Made by a program: the position numbers and the translations under genes
Origin: Boswellia sacra
Taxonomy: Eukaryota; Streptophyta; Magnoliopsida; Sapindales; Burseraceae
Assembly (NCBI GenBank): GCA_013180625.2
Contig: SNVD02014651.1
Span: 620,001 to 684,000, forward strand
Direction: 5' to 3'
DNA length: 64,000 nt
In this document: piece after piece, positions 46,119-57,360 of the stretch
How positions within the stretch are numbered: position 1 is the stretch's first letter
How the letters are laid out: every line of letters begins with the position of its first letter
The notes under the pieces: model-generated
Databases searched by the model: none
Told to the model about the DNA's origin: nothing
Seen by the model: the letters and a program-made list of their open reading frames with translations, nothing else

Positions 46119-46654
46119 TGTTACGTCCCGTCCAATTTGCTTGTTAGAGTGGCCCAAATATGCATAAGACTTGGCCTAACTTCTAGAAAGCTTGCAAGCC
46201 CAAGCCCATCTTCTAGAATTTTCTAGCAAGATAAGTTTCTAGAATACTCTCTTGTATTTATCTAGATAATTTAGTCGATAATACTCTCTTGTACATATCT
46301 AGATAATTTAGTAGATGAGAGTGAATTAGGACCCTTAGATGCATTAGATCTTAGCCATTCATTTGAGAGGTGATTCACTATAAAAACCCCTCCAATGCTC
46401 GTTTGTAAATCATCCAAGCAAATCCAAGCAAACACAAAGCAAAGCATTGTAAAGAGCTCTTGAGTAATATAAAGCTTAGCAACACTCTCCTCTAAGCTTC
46501 CATCTCTTCTCTTCTTGCCTACAAAGCTCTTTGGCTCAACGATCCTCTCTTCTCCTTAAGCGAGAAGGCAAATCACTAGGCTTACTTAGCAACTTTCGAT
46601 CAAGTTGCCTAAGTGCCACACAAGCATGCTGCGCAAACCTCTAAGCTCGTGACA
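46119..46654 (+). repeat. 5' LTR of the second Ty3/gypsy element
   Basis: TGTTACGTCCC...CTCGTGACA, 536 bp. A CACTATAAAAACCCC TATA box is at about 46378. It contains two copies of ACTCTCTTGTA.(A/T)TATCTAGATAATTTAGT. Confidence 0.95.
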
Positions 46655-46668
46655 GTTGGTATCAGAGC
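46655..46668 (+). promoter_or_regulatory. Primer-binding site (initiator Met tRNA type)
   Basis: GTTGGTATCAGAGC follows the 5' LTR directly. Confidence 0.88.
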
Positions 46669-46688
46669 ATAGTTCGAGCACAAGAGCA

Positions 46689-47846
46689 TGCCATCCGAAC
46701 TTGAAGTGACCATGGAGGAGCGAGTTTGTGGACGAGAGGAGTAAACTCAACCACACCAATAAGGAAAACGAGGTAAGTCCAAAGCTCCACCCTTGGAGTC
46801 TTTAGAGCCTCGTGTTGCTAGCTTAGAGCAAGCTATCTCGGGGATGGACAATGCAATTGAGGGCCTCTCCGACCGTCTCGAAGGCCTAGAGATGGATTAT
46901 GGAGAGATAACCCAAGCAACAAAGTCCAACATCCTTGAGTTTAGCAATGCCTATGAAAAGGAGCTACACAACATTACACGAGAGCTCGTGGGCTTGCGGA
47001 CCTTTGTGGAGCATGAGTTGCGAGCAATCTGTGTGGAAGTAGAGGAAACTCGCACGGAATGAGAGAAGCATCAATGTGATCTTGCTAACCCATCTTACAC
47101 AAGTGGGCTAAGCACCATGCACGTGCCTACTCCCGCCATATACAATGACACTCGCAACGCCACGGAAGTTGAGAACTTCCTATTCGGCTTGGAGCAATAC
47201 TTCGAAGCCAAACATGTCCATGATGACGCTTCAAGGATCGGCATTGCACCCACATTCCTACGAGATGCAGCCCAATTGTGGTAGCGTCGAAAGCATGACG
47301 ATGCGGGCAGAGGCATCTTCTCCCTTCGCACATGGGAGGACTTCAAGAGAGAACTTCAGAAGCACTTCTCTCCTAGCAATGCTGAAAAGGAGGCAAGGGG
47401 CCGCCTTTGTCGATTGAAGCAAACCGGCACCATTCGAGAGTATATCAAGGAGTTCACCACCATCATCCTAGAGATCGAGGACATGTCCGAAAAGGACTCT
47501 CTCTTCTACTTCCTCGATGGACTCAAGGATTGGGCGAGGGTCGAGCTTGAAAGGCGCGATGTGCAAAATCTTGATGATGCTATAGCCGTAGCCGAATCCC
47601 TCATAGACTACACCTCCCAATCCAAAGATAGGAAGTCCAACCATGAAAAAGGTGGGGAAGAGCGGAATACCAAGAAGGACCATGCTTGAAAGGAAGGTGG
47701 TGCACGTAAACCATCCGGGGGAGACAAGCGTGACACACCTAACAAAGGTAAGTCCGACACCCCTAAACCAAAAAGTCCTTGCTTCATTTGTGATGGCCCT
47801 CATTGGGTGTGTGATTGCCCAAAGGGGAAGACCCTCAATGCCCTAG
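46689..47846 (+). pseudogene. gag: gag of the second Ty3/gypsy element
   Basis: A coiled-coil N-terminus (VASLEQAISGMDNAIEGLSD), the gag core (VENFLFGLEQYFEAKHV, RELQKHFSPSNAEKEARGRL) and a CCHC-like knuckle (CFICDGPHWVCDCP, 47782-47823). Stops: TGA at about 47060, TAG at 47282 where QLW is followed by a stop in place of a second Trp, and TGA at about 47687. Most look like single transitions. Confidence 0.88.
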
Positions 47847-50800
47847 CTGCTCAACATGAGGGCATACAAAATGAGGAACCACAAGCGGGGATGGATTCTC
47901 TCCGCACCATTGGCGCACTTAAAAGACCCACCCATGTTCAAAAGGGTCTAATGTATGTGAACGCCACAATCAATGGAAAGGATGTGCGGGCACTGCTTGA
48001 TACAGGAGCCACGCACAATTTCATTTCTAAAGAAAAGGCCAAACGGTTAGGCCTCAAATATATCAATGGAGGAGGCACCATCAAGGCGGTAAACTCACCC
48101 GCCAAGATAATATTGGGAGTGTCCAAGGCAACGTCGGTACAACTTGACACATGGAACGGTAAGCTTGATTTCTCCATCGTCCCCATGGATGACTTTCAAG
48201 TAGTGCTAGGCATGGAGTTCTTCGACCAAGTCCATGCTTTCCCCATACCAACCTCTAACTCCCTTAACATCCTCGATGGGAGTCAATCATACATGGTTAT
48301 GGCGGAACGTGCAGCGAAGGTAAAGAGCAAGATGCTATCCGCACTACAATTCAAATGGGGGATGAAGATGGATCCAAGTTTCCTTGCCACCATTTGGGAA
48401 CTAAATGATGGGAAAGACATCGCCATCTCCAAGGACCCAATGCCAAGGTAAGTCCAAGTCATCCTTGAGGAATACAAGGACATCATGCCCTAAGAGCTTC
48501 CAAAGAAGTTGCCTCCACGACGGGAAGTGGATCACCAAATCGAGTTGGAGCTCGATGCCAAGCCTCCAGCCATGGTGCCTTATCGCATGGCGCCTTCTGA
48601 ACTTGCAGAGTTGAAGAAACAACTCCAAGACTTGCTCAATGCAGGCTATATCCAGCCCTCGAAAGCTCCATATGGTGCACCCGTCCTCTTCCAAAAGAAG
48701 AAGGATGGATCTCTCTGCATGTGCATCGATTATCGGGCACTCAACAAGGTAACCATCAAGAACAAGTATCTGATTCCACTAATTACGGAGTTGTTTGACC
48801 AACTTGGGAAGGCTCGATACTTCACCAAGCTTGATTTGAGATCAGGGTACTACCAAGTACGCATTGCCAAGGGTGATAAACCAAAGACCGTGTGTGTGAC
48901 AAGGTATGGTGCTTATGAATTCTTAGTCATGCCATTTGGTCTTACCAATGCACCCGCTACATTTTACACTCTCATGAACAAGCTATTCCATCCCTATCTT
49001 GACCAGTTCGTGGTAGTATACTTGGACGACATTGTCATTTATAGCACAACTCTTGAAGAGCATGTGCAACATCTCCAACAAGTCTTCCAAGTGCTTCGTG
49101 ACAACGAACTCTACGTCAAAAAGGAGAAATGTTCCTTTGCTCAACAAGAGGTAGAGTTTCTTGGCCATCGAATTCGGGATGGGAAGCTCATGATGGATCA
49201 AGCAAAGGTGAAGGCCATTCAAGAATGGGAGCCTCCTACCAAGGTACCGGAGCTACGATCATTTCTTGGGTTGGTAAATTATTATCGACGGTTTATCAAG
49301 GGTAACTCAGCCAAAGCCACCCCACTCACGGATCTTCTCAAGAAGAACCGCACATGGCACTGGTCCGAAGAGTGCCAACATGCCTTCGAGGAGTTGAAAA
49401 AGGCAATATGTGAGGAATCGGTGTCGGTGCTACCCGACCACACCAAGCCATTCGAGATGCACACGGACGCCTCTGACTTTGCCATAGGAGGAGTTCTCAT
49501 GCAAGAAGGGCACCCCATTGCATACGAGAGCCGCAAGCTCAATGACACAGAGCGACAATACACGGTCCAAGAGAAGAAAATGCCGCCATCATTCATTGCC
49601 TACGGGTTTGGCGACACTACTTGCTTGGCTTGTACTTTGTCATCAAGACCGACAATATGGCAATGAGCTACTTTCAAACGCAAAAGAAGCTGAGCCCCAA
49701 ACAAGCACGATGGCAAGACTTCTTGGCCAAGTTTGACTATAGGCTCGAGTACAAAGCGAGTAGGGCAAATGTTGTGACCGACGCCCTAAGTCGCAAAGCG
49801 AAACTCGCCACTTTGAGCATAAGTCGTCCACAAAGTGTGCTCATCGACCGCATCAAACAAGGCCTAGAGCATGACCCCATAACCAAGAATCTCCTGAACT
49901 TGGCAAGTGAGGGGAAGACACAACGCTTTTGGCTTGACGAAGGCCTACTCCTCACAACCAGGAATTGCCTCTTCGTGCCAAGACATGAAAACTTGCAGAA
50001 GGAGATCATCAAGGAGCGCCATGATTCCAAGTGGGCTGGTCACCCAGGTATGGCATGAACCCTTGCACTCATGCAAGATTCCTACTATTGACCTCAAATG
50101 CGGGAAGACGTGGAGGGCTATGTAGGGACTTGTCTTGTGTGTCAACAAGACAAGGTTGAACACCAATGCCCCGCGGGTTTGCTAGAACCCCTACCGATTG
50201 CAGAAAGGCCATGGCAAAGTGTCTCAATGGACTTCATTATGGCCTTGCCAAAATCCGAGGGATATGGAAGCATAATGGTGGTAGTTGATCAGCTTAGCAA
50301 GTATGCCACCTCATTCCTGTCTCCGCGGATGAAGCTGCTCGAGCATTCCTTATGCCACCTTCATTCTCGTCTCCGCAGATTGCACCACGAATGAAGCTAC
50401 TCGAGCATTCCTCAAGCACGTGGTGAAACTTTGGGGAGTTCCACAAAATATCGTGAGTGATTGCGCCCTCGCTTCATCGGTCGTTTTTGGGGAGAGCTCT
50501 TCAAAATGTTAGGGACTGACTTGAGCTTCTCAACAAGCTTCCATCCCCAAACCGATGGACAAACTGAGCGCATAAATACCTTGCTTGAGCTATACTTGAG
50601 ACATTATATGAGCGCTCATCAACTTGATTGGGCAAAGTTACTAGATGTTGCCCAATTCTCATATAATCTCCAAAGGAGTGAGGCAACAGGTAAGAGTTCA
50701 TTTGAGATTGTGACGGGACAACAACCTATGACTCCACGTGCCATAGCCTCAACCTATGGAGGGAAGAGTCCAGCGGCATACAAGCTCGCAAAGGAATGGC

Positions 50801-51357
50801 ATGAACAAGCCGACATCATGCGAGCATGCTTAGACAAGGCTGCTAAGAAAATGAAGAAATGGGCAGACACTAGGAGACGGCACCTCGCATTTCAAGAGGG
50901 GGACTTGGTGCTCATCAAGCTACTACCCCAACAATTCAAGTCACCTCGCAAAGTGCACAAAGGGTTGGTACGAAAATACAAAGGTCCCTTCCCTATTGTC
51001 AAGTGAGTAGGCGAAGTCTCCTACAAAGTTTGATTGCCAGCTAACCTCAAGATTCATCCGGTCTTCCATGTGAGTTTCCTCAAGCCCTATCATGAAGCCA
51101 AGGAGGATCCAAGTAGAAGTGAGTCCAAGAAAGCACCTACAGCCGTCGTCACCGCATTCGACAAAGACGTGGGATGCATTCTTGCGAAACGTGTGATAAG
51201 AAGGAGAGGAGTTCCACCATACACTGAATATTTGGTAAAGTGGAAAAACCTTCCAAACAGGGAGGCAAGTTGGAAACGCGAAGACACGTTGTGGCAATTT
51301 GGCGAGCACATCCAACGCTACAAAGACGAAAGCGCGTCGAGGACGTCACGAAATTAG
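47847..51357 (+). pseudogene. pol: pol of the second Ty3/gypsy element (PR-RT-RH-IN-chromodomain)
   Basis: Protease ALLDTGATHNFIS (47990-48030). Reverse transcriptase 48509-49250 with [11 protein letters not shown]. RNase [21 protein letters not shown] (49450-49510), with a frameshift near 49585 before [14 protein letters not shown] in the other frame. Integrase zinc-finger region around 50035-50150 (GHPGM...CLVCQQDK), core MDFIMALPKSEGYGSIMVVV from 50228, then a local duplication and frame change at 50302-50465, and a second half QTDGQTERIN (50550-50580). The chromodomain TEYLVKWKNLPNREASWK is at 51220-51275. Confidence 0.92.
50302..50412 (+). repeat. Tandem duplication inside the integrase region
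   Basis: TATGCCACCTTCATTC(C/T)..GTCTCCGC..AT units at 50302 and 50351. The second unit keeps about 13 bp that the first lacks. It breaks the integrase frame. Confidence 0.75.
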
Positions 51358-51368
51358 GTGGGGGAGGA

Positions 51369-51911
51369 TGTTACAGCCCGCCCAATTTGCTTGTTAGAGT
51401 GGCCCAAATATGCATAAGGCTTGGCCTAACTTCTAGAAAGCTTGCAAGCCCAAGCCCATCTTCTAGAATTCTCTAGCAAGATAAGTTTCTAGAATACTCT
51501 CTTGTATTTATCTAGATAATTTAGTCGATAATACTCTCTTGTACATATCTAGATAATTTAGTAGATGAGAGTGAATTAGGACCCTTAGATGCATTAGATC
51601 TTAGCCATTCATTTGAGAGGTGGTTCACTATAAACACCCCTCCAATGCTCATTTGTAAATCATCCAAGCAAATCCAAGCAAATACAAGCAAAGCATTGTA
51701 AAGAGCTCTTGAGTAATATAAAGCTTTCTTGCTTAGCAACACTTTCCTCTAAGCTTTCATCTCTTCTCTTATTGCCTACAAAGCTCTTTGGCTCAACGAT
51801 CCTCTCTTCTCCTTGAGCGAGAAGGCAAATCACTAGGCTTACTTAGCAACTTTCGATCAAGTTACCTAAGTGCTGCACGAGCATGCTGCGCAAACCTCTA
51901 AGCTCGTGACA
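51369..51911 (+). repeat. 3' LTR of the second Ty3/gypsy element
   Basis: 543 bp, preceded by the polypurine tract AGGTGGGGGAGGA (51355-51368). By eye about 20 substitutions and a few small indels separate it from the 5' LTR, so the insertion is not very recent. Confidence 0.95.
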
Positions 51912-53100
51912 GTAAGCATAGAAACATTGAGAAATCCCTCCGGAATTGAGCCAAGTACGCCTTGTACACATTGTCAGAGCTTGATGTTGCCATGTATATA
52001 TTCCCCCTATTTACAAGATTTTCCGGAACCTAGCTTTACCAAGAATTTAAACAATAATGCTTAGGCGACTGACACAAAATAGCCACACTTATCAAAAAAT
52101 AAAATAAAATAAAATGGACTACTGGAATAAATAGCCAATCATTTATGACCTAGTAATGAAACATATATAAACTTTGTATACGTATTGAAAAGTTGACATT
52201 TTCCACTTCTATTCATTTTATGTTTGATCAGTTTGTATTCGAAAATTATGTAGATGAAATTTGTATGTGTGTACTATCATTCAGTAATACGTATTATTAA
52301 TTAGTAGACCAAAGTGTTGAATTATGCAATTATTAGGCGGAACAGATGATTTGCTTCTTTCCTTCTCTTACAAATAATATTCGAGAATCACTAGAGGTAG
52401 GCAAATAATTAAATTAAATTTAAATTGGTTAAAGATGTTAATTAACCTGAGAAAGCCAGTGAACACTACTGGAAGAATTTATCAAATGCATACTCCTACT
52501 TGGGAAGAGCCTTCCTCATAAAATGAACCAAGAAGTCCAGATATGAAACAAGGTCCAAAGTTGTCCGCCTTGTATTTACTGCGGCTCTCATAGATTTCAG
52601 TAATAGATTTGAAGATGGTGTTAACATCATTCCCTGGAAGATCATTCAGAAACACTTGAAACTCAGGTGATCTGAGTTTCCTTCGTTGGCATATTTCATG
52701 AATGGTGTCAATAATTCCTGATTTGACCAACAAAGTGTGCGCTGGGTCCTGAAGAGTAGCCTAAGTCTGCAACATTGAAACACTGGGAAAATAGCTCATA
52801 GTTTCTTGCAGGACGGGCCGCGACTTTGATATCATAGTTTTCTGACAAAATTAACAACTAAAATACCTATTCTCTCCATCTCTTGTATTCATGTGAGGAA
52901 CACTTATTCTATTCATCATGGCTTGATTATCTCTCTTTGACATATATGCAAGTTACTCTTGGCTTGTAACCCTGCATGAAGAAGTAGTGTGGGAATTTTG
53001 CTTCAATATTCGTGTGAGTGACACTTGGTACAACCATTTATATTTCTAATTTCTCTTCGATGTGTTCCCTACTCGTACACTTATTGACACTTAGTACCCC

Positions 53101-53216
53101 TGCTTACCTCATGGGGAAAGGCCATTGTAAAGAGTCGAACCTAGGACTTCACCGTTGGCCTTACCAATTCCCTCCTGGGCCGCCCTTACAACTTAAACCA
53201 ACCCATTATGGGTGAT
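53101..53216 (-). mobile_element. SINE-like (tRNA-derived) insertion at the promoter of SABATH copy A
   Basis: On the minus strand a Pol III B-box-like GGTTCGACTC lies near 53132-53141, with a weak A-box-like segment GGTAAGGCCAACGG upstream. Alignment with copy B shows that TACCCC is followed in B by the TATA box TTTATATAGAAAG and then GTCGTCAAC, but in A by this block and then TTGTCAAC. No poly-A tail or target duplication is clear. Confidence 0.5.
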
Positions 53217-54810
53217 GTTGTCAACTCGTTATAGAAAGGATTCAGAAATTAAATTAGAAATTAATTTTCTTAGATCAAAAAATCGAATTCATTAATTCAC
53301 TGAATATATGAAGATATAGGCCTGCAAAACTTTGACTATACCCAAGAGATTAGTAAATCTAGAACATGATAGCTAGGAGCAGATGAAATCAGCTGAAATC
53401 TCCATCTACTAGATGAATTTTAATTACAATTAAACACATCCTAAGAGCAGGCACACATGAAACGAAAAATGTGCTTCAAAACTTGAAACAATACGAACAA
53501 GATGTCAAGATCTATTTAACAATAATTTGTTTTGAAAATTTTGAAGTCTAATTATGGTACTTGGAAAATCGTACATGAATAAATCAAAATATATCATTTT
53601 TCTTAGAAGGAGACTGCAACTCTATTTTTCTTTTAAAATACCTCTTCATGCTATTTCAAAATTAAATTTGAATCAATCAATAAATAGATTATGCTTATAA
53701 CAAAAGTAATGAAACTATAGATTATAACTAATTAACTATCCTTGAAATGTTATAAAAGTTATTAACCTAATGAATAAATATATACATGAAACTAATTAAT
53801 AAATAGATTATATTTCTAAGGAAAAGTAATAAAACCTTAGATTATGACTAATCAATTATCAATTAAAAATCATGTATGTAATTAGCTAGCCTAATCAATA
53901 AATGTATACATTAAACTAATTAATAAATAGTTAGTAATTTTTTGAGGTAAATTAGTAATTTTTTTTCTCTTAATTCTTTTATTGTTACTTGGGAGAAATA
54001 TCTAAAATAGGGTTAATACTTTGGGGGAAAAAATTTATGAGTGGAAGTACTTGAGCAAGACAAGAAAGTAAAAATTGAGAAAAGTGAGAATCTAATGCTC
54101 AAAGGAGGACCAGTGAGTTTAGTGTATAGTAAGACTATGAGAGGTTGAGAGAGGTTTGAGAGTGAAGAGGTGGGGACGGTGTGGTTTGAGAATTGGGAAT
54201 GAAAGAGTGAAGTTAGGAGCGTTAAAATGTTTTTAAATTGAGAGATAATATGAAATTGAAGGAAAACCTAGCGAGTAATGGTTCTGAAGATTTTTGGATA
54301 TATAAATCAGTTTGTTTTAATTAAAGCTACGATCATAAATGATAAATATACATGTGGGCGATTCGGCTGCAAATATATTTTCATGAATCATGACTTGCCA
54401 ACAAGTTACAAACATTTGACTTTTCTTTCCATCGAAGTTCATCCTTTGAAAGAGAATTAATCTCGTTCCCTAATTGATCGTTTATTGGAATTTGTATACT
54501 ATTTTTTAAGATCCGAAGTGATGCAACAGTAACTAATGATTACTATATCATTGTTGTATCGTCTCATTACCCTCCCAATCGTTTATGAAGCAGTGTCAAA
54601 TCGCTTGAAACACAAAGATTAGCATAACAGAAAACGGAGATGGACACTACTATCATCAATTTTCCAACAGAAGTACAATATTTAAAATTTATTCACTCAT
54701 TACATTTCAGAAGAAGCTTCAACCATATAGCAAAAATAATACAAAATAGATTTCCATCTCTAGATAAAGCATATCTGCATTATTATTAACATCTCCAACA
54801 TACCAGCTAG
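53217..54810. other. Spacer between the SABATH copies
   Basis: AT-rich. 53680-53935 holds an imperfect direct repeat of about 120-130 bp (AACTAATTAATAAATAGATTAT motifs). 54250-54800 is the copy-B 3' flank shared with copy A. No gene is seen. Confidence 0.5.
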
Positions 54811-56896
54811 CTACTTCCTTGTCATGGACATAACCATCATGACAAACTTTGTCTTCTCGACATCCAGATGCTCAGCTACATGGTTTGCATACTTAGCAAA
54901 CAAGGGATCCATTACATTTTCTCCGAAATGACTAGCAAGCAGGGGTTCCGAAGCAGCCCTAATATTCTTTGCAACATTTCGTCCGCATCGGTACTTGTTC
55001 AGCGCAAAGTTTTTGTTGCTAACATCGTTACTAGGATCCCAATTGATATCAAAAATTTCTACCATATCAAACTTGAAAGATCCCTCCCTTTCAATAATCT
55101 CCTTTATTTCCTCTACGTAGGGACTATACAAAGGCAAATTGAACGAATCCAAGTCATCCTTTTCAACAAGTCCCTGGATTTAACCCAAAGCAAAATTATC
55201 GTATATGGTTAATTTTCGCATGGCATATATATATAATCAAATCTGAAAATTTCATGTAAATGATGTGATTATTATAAGTGTTCTTTTTTACCTCATCGAT
55301 CAATTCGAGGAGCGATGTTGTCAGCAGCTGCCAAGGGTAACAGCAATCTTCGATTAAGGGATTGGGGATGCTCCTGCCAAGGAAAGTAATAATCATGCGT
55401 CCTCCACGAACTATTTCTTCGGAGCGTAAGCTTAGAAACATTGAGAAATCCCTCTGGAATTGAACCAAGTAAGCTTTGTATACACTTTCAGAGCTTGATG
55501 TTGCCATGTATATATTCCCCTTGTTTTCAAGATTTTCCGGAACCTAGCTTTACCAAGAAGTTAAACAATAATGCTTAGGCGACTGTCACAAAATAGCCAT
55601 GCCTATCAAAAAAAAAAAAAAAAGGTAGACTATTGGTATAGATGTTAATCTGAAATAGCTAGGCATTTATGGCGTAGTTATGAAATATACACAAATTGAA
55701 AAGTTGAGATTTTTCACTTCTATATCAATCTTCTATTCATCTTATGTTTGATCAGTTTGTATTTGAAAATTTTGTATATGAAATTTATATGTCTAATTTT
55801 ATTGGGTAATACATATTATTAATGAGCAATGCTACACTTGCAATCAAATTCTATAACTAACTTCTTACAACGTGAGTTGAGTTTGTAAAAAATCACTGGA
55901 AGAGGAAAAAAATAAAAATGAAAAGAGAAGTTACAACCCAGGACATGGTAATTATATCATCAATAGAATTTTGCCAACTCAGGTTATAGGGAGGATTGGT
56001 TGTAAATTGATTGTCGGTATAGTATTATTCATTATTAATTAGTAGACCAGATTGTTGAATTGTGCAATTAATTAGGCAGATCAAAACTGTTTGCTTCTTT
56101 CCTTCTCTTACAAGTAATATTTAAGATTCATTAGAGGCAGGCAAATAATTAAATTAAATTTAAACTGGTCAAAGATGTTAATTAACCTGAGAGAGCCAGT
56201 TAACACTGCTGGAGGAATGTATCAAATGCATACTCCTACTTGGGAAGAGCCTTCCATAAAATGAACCAGGAAGTCCGGATATGAAACAAGGTCCAAAGTT
56301 GTCTACCTTGTCTTTACTGAGCCTCTCATAGAATTCAGGAATAGACTTGAAGATGGTGTTGAAATCATTCCCTGGAAGATCATTCAGAAACACTTGAAAC
56401 TCAGGTGAACTTAGTTTCCTCTGTTGGCAAATTTCATGAGTGGTGTCAATAATTCCTGATATGACCAACAAAGTGTTGGATCCTGAAGAGCAGCCTAAAT
56501 CTGCAACATTGAAACAACTAGGAAAAGAGCTGTTCATCAACATATTTTTGATAGTTTCTTCCAGGACAGGCCGCGACTTTGATATCACAGTTTTCTGATA
56601 AAATTAACAAAAAAAAACGAGTTTTAACAAAATCACTATACATTATATGTTGCAGTTATAATAATATTAATGAGAAACTTTCATGTTTTGAGTGGAAAAT
56701 AGACCTGTATGAGGCTGTTCGTGGCATAACTAGTCTCTCCATCTCCTACATTCATGTGAGGAACACTTACAATATTGGTCATGGCTTGATTATCTCTCTT
56801 TGACATGCAAGTTACTCTTGGCTTGTACCCCTGCATGAAAGAGTAGTGTGGGGTTTTTGCTGCAATATTCATGTGAGTGACGCTTGGTAGAGCCAT
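54811..56896 (-). CDS. SABATH-family S-adenosylmethionine-dependent carboxyl methyltransferase, copy B
   Basis: Four exons on the minus strand with GT-AG introns, all phase 0: 56896-56705, 56594-56187, 55543-55292, 55173-54811 (stop included), giving 404 residues. Four exons and this layout are usual for the family. Motif order: HMNVGDGETSYATNS in exon 1, ADLGCSSGSNTL (SAM site), VFLNDLPGNDFNTIF, ISGLPGSFYGRLFPSRSMHL and SSSSVNWLSQ in exon 2, GGRMIITFLGRS in exon 3, EIIEREGSFKFDMVEIF and ASEPLLASHFGENVMDPLF in exon 4. Enzymes of this type make methyl salicylate, benzoate, jasmonate or related esters in the cytosol; the substrate cannot be told from sequence. The first ATG after the TATA box gives about 38 extra N-terminal residues; MTNIVSVPHMN is an internal alternative start of normal length. 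No disabling change is seen. A MITE lies in intron 2. Confidence 0.92.
55824..56030. mobile_element. 207-bp MITE in intron 2 of SABATH copy B (Mutator type)
   Basis: Perfect 9-bp target duplication ATTATTAAT (55815-55823 and 56031-56039). Inverted ends GAGCAATGCTACACTTGCAATC / GAATAATACTATACCGACAATC. The matching intron of copy A (52295-52310) has a single ATTATTAAT, an empty site. Confidence 0.93.
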
Positions 56897-56945
56897 TAGT
56901 TTTTCTAATTTCTCTTCAATGTGTTTCCTACTCTTGCCTTGTACC

Positions 56946-56957
56946 CCTTTATATAGA
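56946..56957 (-). promoter_or_regulatory. TATA box of SABATH copy B
   Basis: CTATATAAAGG on the minus strand, about 55 bp upstream of the first ATG (56896). Transcription would start near 56920, which favours the upstream ATG as start codon. Copy A has lost this element to an insertion. Confidence 0.7.
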
Positions 56958-57207
56958 AAGTCGTCAACCCCTTATCTATCGGCAATTTTTGTGCTATAGT
57001 TAGTAAATAGCTTAGCAAGTTGTTGGGGGCTGGAGGGCAAATCGTAGAGTTGGCTGATGGACGCTGAAATTTATTTCAAAAGCAGGGCCAGCTCAACCCC
57101 TTGACAACGAAGGTGGTTTTCTAGGCCCCATAATTTGAGAGGGCCCCAAAAAATAGAGAGACTAGACATGTACATATTGTTTTATCAGCCCTGCAATAGC
57201 CCTTACA
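56958..57207 (+). mobile_element. 5' part of a hAT relic (from about 57084)
   Basis: AGGGCCAGCTCAACCCC at 57084, followed by TAGGCCCCATAATTTGAGAGGGCCCC, resembles the start of the hAT element at 21969 (AAGGGCGGCTTTAG...AAGGCCCCATATTTAGGAAGGC). Its transposase remains appear at 61740-62270, beyond the CACTA insertion. The left 120 bp are upstream DNA of SABATH copy B. Confidence 0.5.
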
Positions 57208-57229
57208 CACTACTAGAAAAATAGACTTT

Positions 57230-57360
57230 TACTGCACTCATCTACGGCGGGCATCTAAAAATACAGTAAAAAAATAACTATACAGCGGGCTACCACGCCC
57301 GCAGTAAAAGACTAATAACTTTACCGCGGTCTCTAATGACCGCAGTAGAAGCCCATGAAA
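57230..57360. repeat. Left subterminal repeats of the CACTA element
   Basis: Words such as TTTACTGC, GGCGGGC, ACCGCGGTC and CCCGCAGTAAAAG in both orientations, related to the right-end words. CACTA transposases bind such subterminal motifs. Confidence 0.8.

Larger units (their letters stand above)
46119..51911 (+). mobile_element. Ty3/gypsy LTR retrotransposon (chromovirus) inside SABATH copy A
   Basis: Two LTRs of about 540 bp, an initiator-Met primer-binding site, gag, protease, RT, RNase H, integrase and C-terminal chromodomain on the plus strand. It sits in exon 3 of copy A: the SABATH frame resumes on both sides, and copy B (55420-55435) gives the empty site GAGCGTAAGCTTAG. Flanks CTAA and GTAA are the aged target duplication. 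Stops in gag and frameshifts in pol make it inactive. Confidence 0.95.
45441..53037 (-). pseudogene. SABATH carboxyl methyltransferase copy A, disrupted
   Basis: Same four-exon layout as copy B: exon 1 about 53037-52867, exon 2 52841-52447, exon 3 split as 52029-51912 and 46114-45981, exon 4 45854-45441. The family transfers methyl from S-adenosylmethionine to carboxyls of small acids such as salicylate, benzoate, jasmonate or indole-acetate. Exon 4 is clean (KEIIEREGSFKLDMVEIFYV, SEPLLASHFGENAMDPLF) and, lacking copy B's stop, runs about 18 residues further. Exon 1 has a 2-bp frameshift after RVTCI and exon 2 a frameshift within the SAM-binding motif after ADLGYSSGP. Exon 3 is cut by a 5.8-kb Ty3/gypsy element. 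A SINE-like insertion replaces the core promoter. Confidence 0.92.

Noticed and set aside
53120..53180. tRNA gene
   Set aside because: A B-box-like word is present, but no cloverleaf with paired acceptor and anticodon stems can be formed; a SINE-like insertion fits better.
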